Part shown: positions 60,021 through 64,000 of the stretch, one piece after another | How the letters are laid out: every line of letters begins with the position of its first letter | How positions within the stretch are numbered: the stretch's first letter is position 1 | Source: Candidatus Peregrinibacteria bacterium | GTDB taxonomy: Bacteria; Patescibacteriota; Gracilibacteria; UBA1369; LOWO2-01-FULL-3 | DNA length: 64,000 bases | Direction: 5' to 3' | Assembly (NCBI GenBank): GCA_030592015.1 | Contig: JAUUZY010000003.1 | Span: 1 to 64,000 of the forward strand | Position numbers and translations under genes: made by a program | Notes under the pieces: model-generated | The model's database searches: none | The model's input: the letters and a program-made list of their open reading frames with translations, nothing else | What the model was told of the DNA's origin: nothing

Positions 60021-60944
60021 ATGGCAAAAACATTTCCCTACGCATACATTAGAAAAAAGACATGCAAAACTGAAAAAGCAGTAATACCGATTCAATCAAA
60101 AGTTGTTCAATACGGCCTGGGATTCTTCTCGGGGATACGTGGGTACTGGAATGGTGATAACAAAAATATATACCTATTCAGAATGGAGGATCATTTCAAT
60201 CGAATGCAGGAATCCGCAAAAATAATGCACATGAGATTCCCTCTCAGCTATCCAAAATTCAAAAAAATCGTAATCGACCTCATCAAAAAGAACAAAGCAA
60301 AGGGAGACATATACATCAGACCAACCGTCTATGCAGCCTCCACAGAATTAACTCCACGACTCAATAATCCGGACGACGATCTTGCAATATACATGATCTC
60401 TCTAAAAGATTATTTCAAATCAAACACAGGGGTGAAGGTTTGTATTTCCAGTTGGAGACGAGTGGAAGACGATGCAATTTCCATGAAAGCAAAAGTGACA
60501 GGCGCATACGCAAACTCCGCACTCGCAAAAACTGAAGCCCTGCTAAATGGTTATGATGAGCCAATATTCCTAAATCGCGACGGTTCAGTCTGCGAAGCAA
60601 GTGGTGCAAACATTTTCGGAATAAAAGATGGACAGGTATATACACCACCTCTATCCGCAAACAATTTAAACGGAATCACACGACGCAGCATCATCGAATT
60701 ATTCGAAAAAGAATTGAATATGAAAGTCCGCGAAGAAAATTTTGATCGCTCAACTCTATACACATTCGACGAATTGTTTTTCACAGGAACGGCAGCAAAA
60801 GTCGCATGGATCGCATCTGTCGACCAGAGGAAAATCGGAAAAGGAACAATGGGGAAATACACAAAAAAGGTAAAAAGAATTTTCGACGAGATCACAGAGA
60901 TGAAGCATGACAAATATTCACAATGGCTAACCCCAGTATATTGA
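60021..60944 (+). CDS. ilvE: Branched-chain amino acid aminotransferase
   Basis: 307 residues, PLP fold type IV. It transfers an amino group between glutamate and the keto acids of Val, Leu and Ile. The PLP lysine lies in MKAKVTGAYANSALAK; other motifs are VQYGLGFFSGIRGYW, SVCEASGANIFGIKDG, GITRRSIIEL, and FFTGTAAKVAWI. It ends in TGA and overlaps ilvB by 22 bp, so translation is coupled. Confidence 0.94.
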   Translation: MAKTFPYAYIRKKTCKTEKAVIPIQSKVVQYGLGFFSGIRGYWNGDNKNIYLFRMEDHFNRMQESAKIMHMRFPLSYPKFKKIVIDLIKKNKAKGDIYIRPTVYAASTELTPRLNNPDDDLAIYMISLKDYFKSNTGVKVCISSWRRVEDDAISMKAKVTGAYANSALAKTEALLNGYDEPIFLNRDGSVCEASGANIFGIKDGQVYTPPLSANNLNGITRRSIIELFEKELNMKVREENFDRSTLYTFDELFFTGTAAKVAWIASVDQRKIGKGTMGKYTKKVKRIFDEITEMKHDKYSQWLTPVY

Positions 60945-62680
60945 ACGAAGAAAATCTAAAACTCGGAGCAGAAATATTTTGTGACTCACTGGCAAGTGAG
61001 GGCGTAGACATAATATTCGGAATCCCTGGAGGAGTGCTCTTGCCGCTATACGACAAAATAAACACACACGGAAAGAAGATCCGCCATATACTTCCCAGGC
61101 ACGAACAGGGAGGAGGATTCGCAGCAGACGGCTATGCCCGAGTTACAGGGAATGTAGGAATCTCGATCGGAACATCAGGTCCGGGAGCTACAAACCTTCT
61201 CACAGCGATGGCAAATTCTATGATGGATTCAGTACCAACCATCTACGTTACAGGACAGGTCATGGAAGACATGATGGGAACAGATGCTTTTCAGGAAACA
61301 GATGTAGTGGGAATGAGCATGGCAATTGTAAAACACAGCTATTTCGTAACTCACGCAAAGGACATAGCGAGAGTAATGAAGGAGGCTTTCCACATAGCGA
61401 ACACAGGTCGGCCTGGACCAGTACATATAGATTTTTCAAAAGACGCATGGCTGACCAAGGCCACAGGAGAAATTCCGGAAGAAATAAATCTACCGGGCTA
61501 CACAGCAATTCCTGAAACTTCAGCAGATTCAGAAATTCAAAAACTGGAAGGCCTACTGGAAAAAGATGGAGTGAAACCACTAATAATCGCAGGACACGGT
61601 ATAGAAATTTCTAGAGCACAAAAGGAATTATTAGAGTTTGCAGAAAAACACAACATCCCAGTGGCAAACACGCTACTGGGGCTGGGAAACTTCCCTCAGG
61701 GACACCCGCTATGGGTGGGAATGATAGGAATGCATGGTGACGCAGTCGCAAACGTTACAGCGGACAGTGCAAACCTAATAATAGGTGCTGGAATGCGTTT
61801 CGATGACAGAATCACAGGTGAGCTAAACGACTTCATAGATGGAGTTACATTCGTTCACATAGAAATAGACAACTCAGAAATAAACAAAAACGTTCCAATA
61901 GAACTCCCTCTACTTGGGGATGCAAAGGACGTTCTCTCCCGAGCAAACAACTTACTTTCAGATCACAACTACACGGACTGGCTGGAGCAAATAAAAAAAT
62001 GGAAAGAAGAATACGGATTCCTGGATTTCAAATTCAATCCAATAAACGACGAGAAATTTTTGAGTCAGCCACGAATTATAAAAATGATTTCAGACATAAC
62101 AGAGGGGGAGGCGATAGTTGCAGGTGACGTAGGAAGAAATCAAATGTGGCTTGGAAGATTCTATAGATTCAAACATGCGAACTCTCATCTGTCATCAGGA
62201 GGCCTTGGCTCTATGGGCTATGGCTTGCCGGCAGCAATGGGCGCAAAGCTTGGAGCACCGGATCGTGAAGTATGGACTACAACAGGAGATGGAGGCTTCA
62301 TGATGAACGTTCAGGAATTGGGAACTCTGGCTGAACACAACATTCCTGTAAAAATTGCGATCATGGAAGACTCAAGTCTCGGAATGGTTCGACAATGGCA
62401 GAATTTACTTTTCAAAGGAAATCTCTCACACTCAGAGTTCAAAAATCCGGACTTCGTTGCACTCGCAAATTCATTCGGAATACCTGCATGGAGAGCGACT
62501 ACTTATGAAGAAGCGGAACACGCAATTCATGAAGCTCGTAAAGTAGACGGACCTACTCTGATCACATTCATGGTAGACCCGGATGAGCACATTTTTCCAA
62601 TGGTCCCACCAAACACACCGCTCAGGGATCAGGCACTTAGAAACGAAGACTTAACAGGAAAAGATCATGGAACAATATAA
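60923..62680 (+). CDS. ilvB: Acetolactate synthase, large (catalytic) subunit
   Basis: 585 residues, ThDP enzyme making acetolactate and acetohydroxybutyrate. Glu of the ThDP site is in HEQGGGFAADGYAR; GTSGPGATNLLTAMANSMMD; FAD-region GAGMRFDDRITG; and the Mg-ThDP motif GDGGFMMNVQELGTLAEHNIP. Full length. It overlaps ilvE upstream and ilvN downstream, so the three subunits are made together. Confidence 0.96.
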   Translation: MANPSILNEENLKLGAEIFCDSLASEGVDIIFGIPGGVLLPLYDKINTHGKKIRHILPRHEQGGGFAADGYARVTGNVGISIGTSGPGATNLLTAMANSMMDSVPTIYVTGQVMEDMMGTDAFQETDVVGMSMAIVKHSYFVTHAKDIARVMKEAFHIANTGRPGPVHIDFSKDAWLTKATGEIPEEINLPGYTAIPETSADSEIQKLEGLLEKDGVKPLIIAGHGIEISRAQKELLEFAEKHNIPVANTLLGLGNFPQGHPLWVGMIGMHGDAVANVTADSANLIIGAGMRFDDRITGELNDFIDGVTFVHIEIDNSEINKNVPIELPLLGDAKDVLSRANNLLSDHNYTDWLEQIKKWKEEYGFLDFKFNPINDEKFLSQPRIIKMISDITEGEAIVAGDVGRNQMWLGRFYRFKHANSHLSSGGLGSMGYGLPAAMGAKLGAPDREVWTTTGDGGFMMNVQELGTLAEHNIPVKIAIMEDSSLGMVRQWQNLLFKGNLSHSEFKNPDFVALANSFGIPAWRATTYEEAEHAIHEARKVDGPTLITFMVDPDEHIFPMVPPNTPLRDQALRNEDLTGKDHGTI

Positions 62681-62918
62681 TTACGAACTCAAGACAACAG
62701 TAGAAAACCAACCGGGTGTGCTAGCACGCATGACAATCATGCTGCGCAAATTCAACATAAATATTAAGTCCATGGAGATCGTAGAACCGGAAGGCGACAA
62801 AAGCATCTACGAAATCCACATGGTAATAGAAAGTCCCAAAGAAGACGTCTCCGTCGTACTGAAAAAACTGGAACGACTTGTTCCAGTCATCTTAGTTGAA
62901 TACAAAAGAATCGATTAA
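62667..62918 (+). CDS. ilvN: Acetolactate synthase small subunit (ACT domain only)
   Basis: 83 residues, against about 90 for the shortest (E. coli IlvN-like) and 160 or more for most. It is one ACT domain: ELKTTVENQPGVLARMTIML, NINIKSMEIV, and the strand YEIHMVIES. It should bind valine and control IlvB. The 14-bp overlap with ilvB couples them. ilvC, which would follow in many operons, is not here. Confidence 0.9.
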   Translation: MEQYNYELKTTVENQPGVLARMTIMLRKFNINIKSMEIVEPEGDKSIYEIHMVIESPKEDVSVVLKKLERLVPVILVEYKRID

Positions 62919-62991
62919 AGAAATTTCCCCATACAGAGAATGACAAGATCATGCAATTCCGCTAATCTACTCACACATTAATGCAAGTCAC

Positions 62992-64000
62992 ATGAAAGAA
63001 AAGTGCTACAACAGATTTTTACTACTTATCTCCTTCACGTCAGGGCTATCAATAATGGCAATGGAGATTACAGCTTCACGCATACTTGCTCCATACTTTG
63101 GAACATCATTGTTTGTATGGACAAACATTATAGGGGTGGTGCTTATAGCACTTTCGCTAGGGTACTATCTGGGCGGAAAGTACGCCGATCGACATCCAAA
63201 ACTAAAATATCTGTTAGCTCCAATACTTTTATCAGGGCTGATTTTTCTTATAATTCCATGGATAGTAAAACCTCTGGCAGTTTTTGTCACAATCGCAACA
63301 GTAAAACTTCAGACAGCTTCATTGGTAATTTTTATAGGATCCTTCGCAGTAACACTGATATTATTCGCATTTCCACTTATGTTGTTGGGGATGGTAAGTC
63401 CGTTTGTTATCAGGCTTTTTGAAACGCAAAAAAGTCATCTTGGCTCTGTGGCAGGTTCTATATTTGCCTTTTCTACGGTGGGTAGCATATTGGGAACTTT
63501 CCTACCGTCACTATGGTTAATTCCTACAATCGGTACGCGCATGACCATGACAATTTTCGCAATCGCTTTGATACTTGTCTCCGGCTGGGGGCTGATGTCA
63601 AAAAAAAAAGTCCACTTAGCTTTACTGATAATTCTACTAGTCATTCCGGTCGCAACGATTAACGCAACTAGCATAAAGCTGGACGAGGATGTTATTTTTG
63701 AAGGAGAATCAGCATATCAATATATACAGGTAACAGAGAGCGATAACGGGACCAGATTTCTTGTTTTCAATGAGGGAGGGGGGCTTCAGTCCGTATATCA
63801 TCCGGATATTTATCTGAGTGGAAAATATTACGACTACTATCCACCGCTACTTTATCTCCTAGACGACGAGGGGCAGGAGCAAGTTGCGATTATAGGTCTG
63901 GCAGGGGGAACGTTGAGTAGGGAGCTTAACTATTTCTTTGGGGATGAAATTCACGTAGATGGAATAGAGATCGATAAAACTGTTATCGAAATTGCGACAG
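62992..64000 (+). CDS. Spermidine-synthase-like protein fused to membrane helices (3' end outside the window)
   Basis: At least 336 residues; the frame is open from the ATG at 62992 to the window end. An N-terminal region of about seven membrane helices begins SIMAMEITASRILAPYFGTS and contains IALSLGYYLGGKYADRHP, the pattern of membrane-fused spermidine synthases. From about 230 an aminopropyltransferase-like domain starts (YQYIQVTESDNGTRFLVFNE, then IIGLAGGTLSRELNYFF and VDGIEIDKTVIEIA). These fusions are widespread but their reaction is mostly unknown. It begins 73 bp after ilvN and may or may not belong to that operon. Confidence 0.85.
   Translation, partial: MKEKCYNRFLLLISFTSGLSIMAMEITASRILAPYFGTSLFVWTNIIGVVLIALSLGYYLGGKYADRHPKLKYLLAPILLSGLIFLIIPWIVKPLAVFVTIATVKLQTASLVIFIGSFAVTLILFAFPLMLLGMVSPFVIRLFETQKSHLGSVAGSIFAFSTVGSILGTFLPSLWLIPTIGTRMTMTIFAIALILVSGWGLMSKKKVHLALLIILLVIPVATINATSIKLDEDVIFEGESAYQYIQVTESDNGTRFLVFNEGGGLQSVYHPDIYLSGKYYDYYPPLLYLLDDEGQEQVAIIGLAGGTLSRELNYFFGDEIHVDGIEIDKTVIEIAT

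Overview
This window looks like a stretch of chromosome from a Patescibacteria (CPR) bacterium, most plausibly of the Peregrinibacteria type; this is inferred from gene content, not from a marker-gene tree. Pointers are AT-rich leaders mostly without Shine-Dalgarno sequences, two tandem two-helix pilin-like genes of the type annotated Mbov_0395 in CPR genomes, a CDP-archaeol-synthase-like CDP-lipid enzyme, many SLH-domain surface proteins, and very compact packing with interlocked convergent stop codons. A release factor 2 gene, and TGA stops at 55461 and 60942, show that UGA is a normal stop here, so this is not a UGA-recoding Gracilibacteria or Absconditabacteria lineage.

Layout. 1-3 kb: the end of queG, a cobalamin adenosyltransferase, DUF5665, DsbA, Lgt and a DapB-like protein that lacks its substrate domain. 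3.1-26.9 kb: an envelope and secretion region with AlkD, a Tat-type transglutaminase lipoprotein, four SLH proteins (one with a C39 peptidase domain), an extracytoplasmic MEMO lipoprotein, two tandem membrane-anchored coiled-coil proteins lying just upstream of ilvD, an orphan dCache sensor, a CopA copper ATPase, an EEP-fold membrane protein, a metzincin plus beta-helix lipoprotein, and an SH3 lipoprotein. 26.87-28.66 kb: an HTH-STAND ATPase gene bracketed by 27-bp direct repeats derived from the 3' end of the adjacent tRNA-Asp. 28.8-38.7 kb: glycosyltransferase, DUF721, membrane LRR protein, S16 with an acidic tail, KhpA, two pilin-like proteins, a 5'-3' exonuclease, ftsA, ftsZ and FemAB. 38.7-53.5 kb: large charged proteins, def, prfB, a flippase, murD, RNase J, a CarS-like enzyme, a 1358-residue LysM-like protein and dus. 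53.5-58 kb: an ABC-2 exporter, a ferritin-like protein, tRNA-Tyr and an acidic protein. 58-63 kb: a branched-chain amino acid operon. From 63 kb: a membrane-fused spermidine-synthase-like gene running off the window.

The most striking object is the head of the branched-chain operon. A strong promoter places the transcription start on, or one base from, the ATG of a 16-codon peptide with six Ile and two Val codons. Three mutually competing RNA pairings follow, ending in an intrinsic terminator with nine T residues. This has all the parts of a classical translation-coupled attenuator, and the leader peptide appears to be leaderless. The first operon gene is also unusual: a threonine-synthase-like PLP enzyme with an N-terminal zinc ribbon, fused to what reads as the linker and allosteric domain of 2-isopropylmalate synthase. 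Because ilvE, ilvB and a minimal ilvN follow and no ilvA is seen, it may make or commit threonine to isoleucine under end-product control. ilvD lies 48 kb away in the window and ilvC is not seen.

A second candidate for something undescribed is the tRNA-Asp-bounded one-gene unit at 26.87-28.41 kb, which carries an HTH-STAND ATPase with its own promoter and no recombinase. All domain calls were made by eye from motifs and family knowledge; no database search was run.
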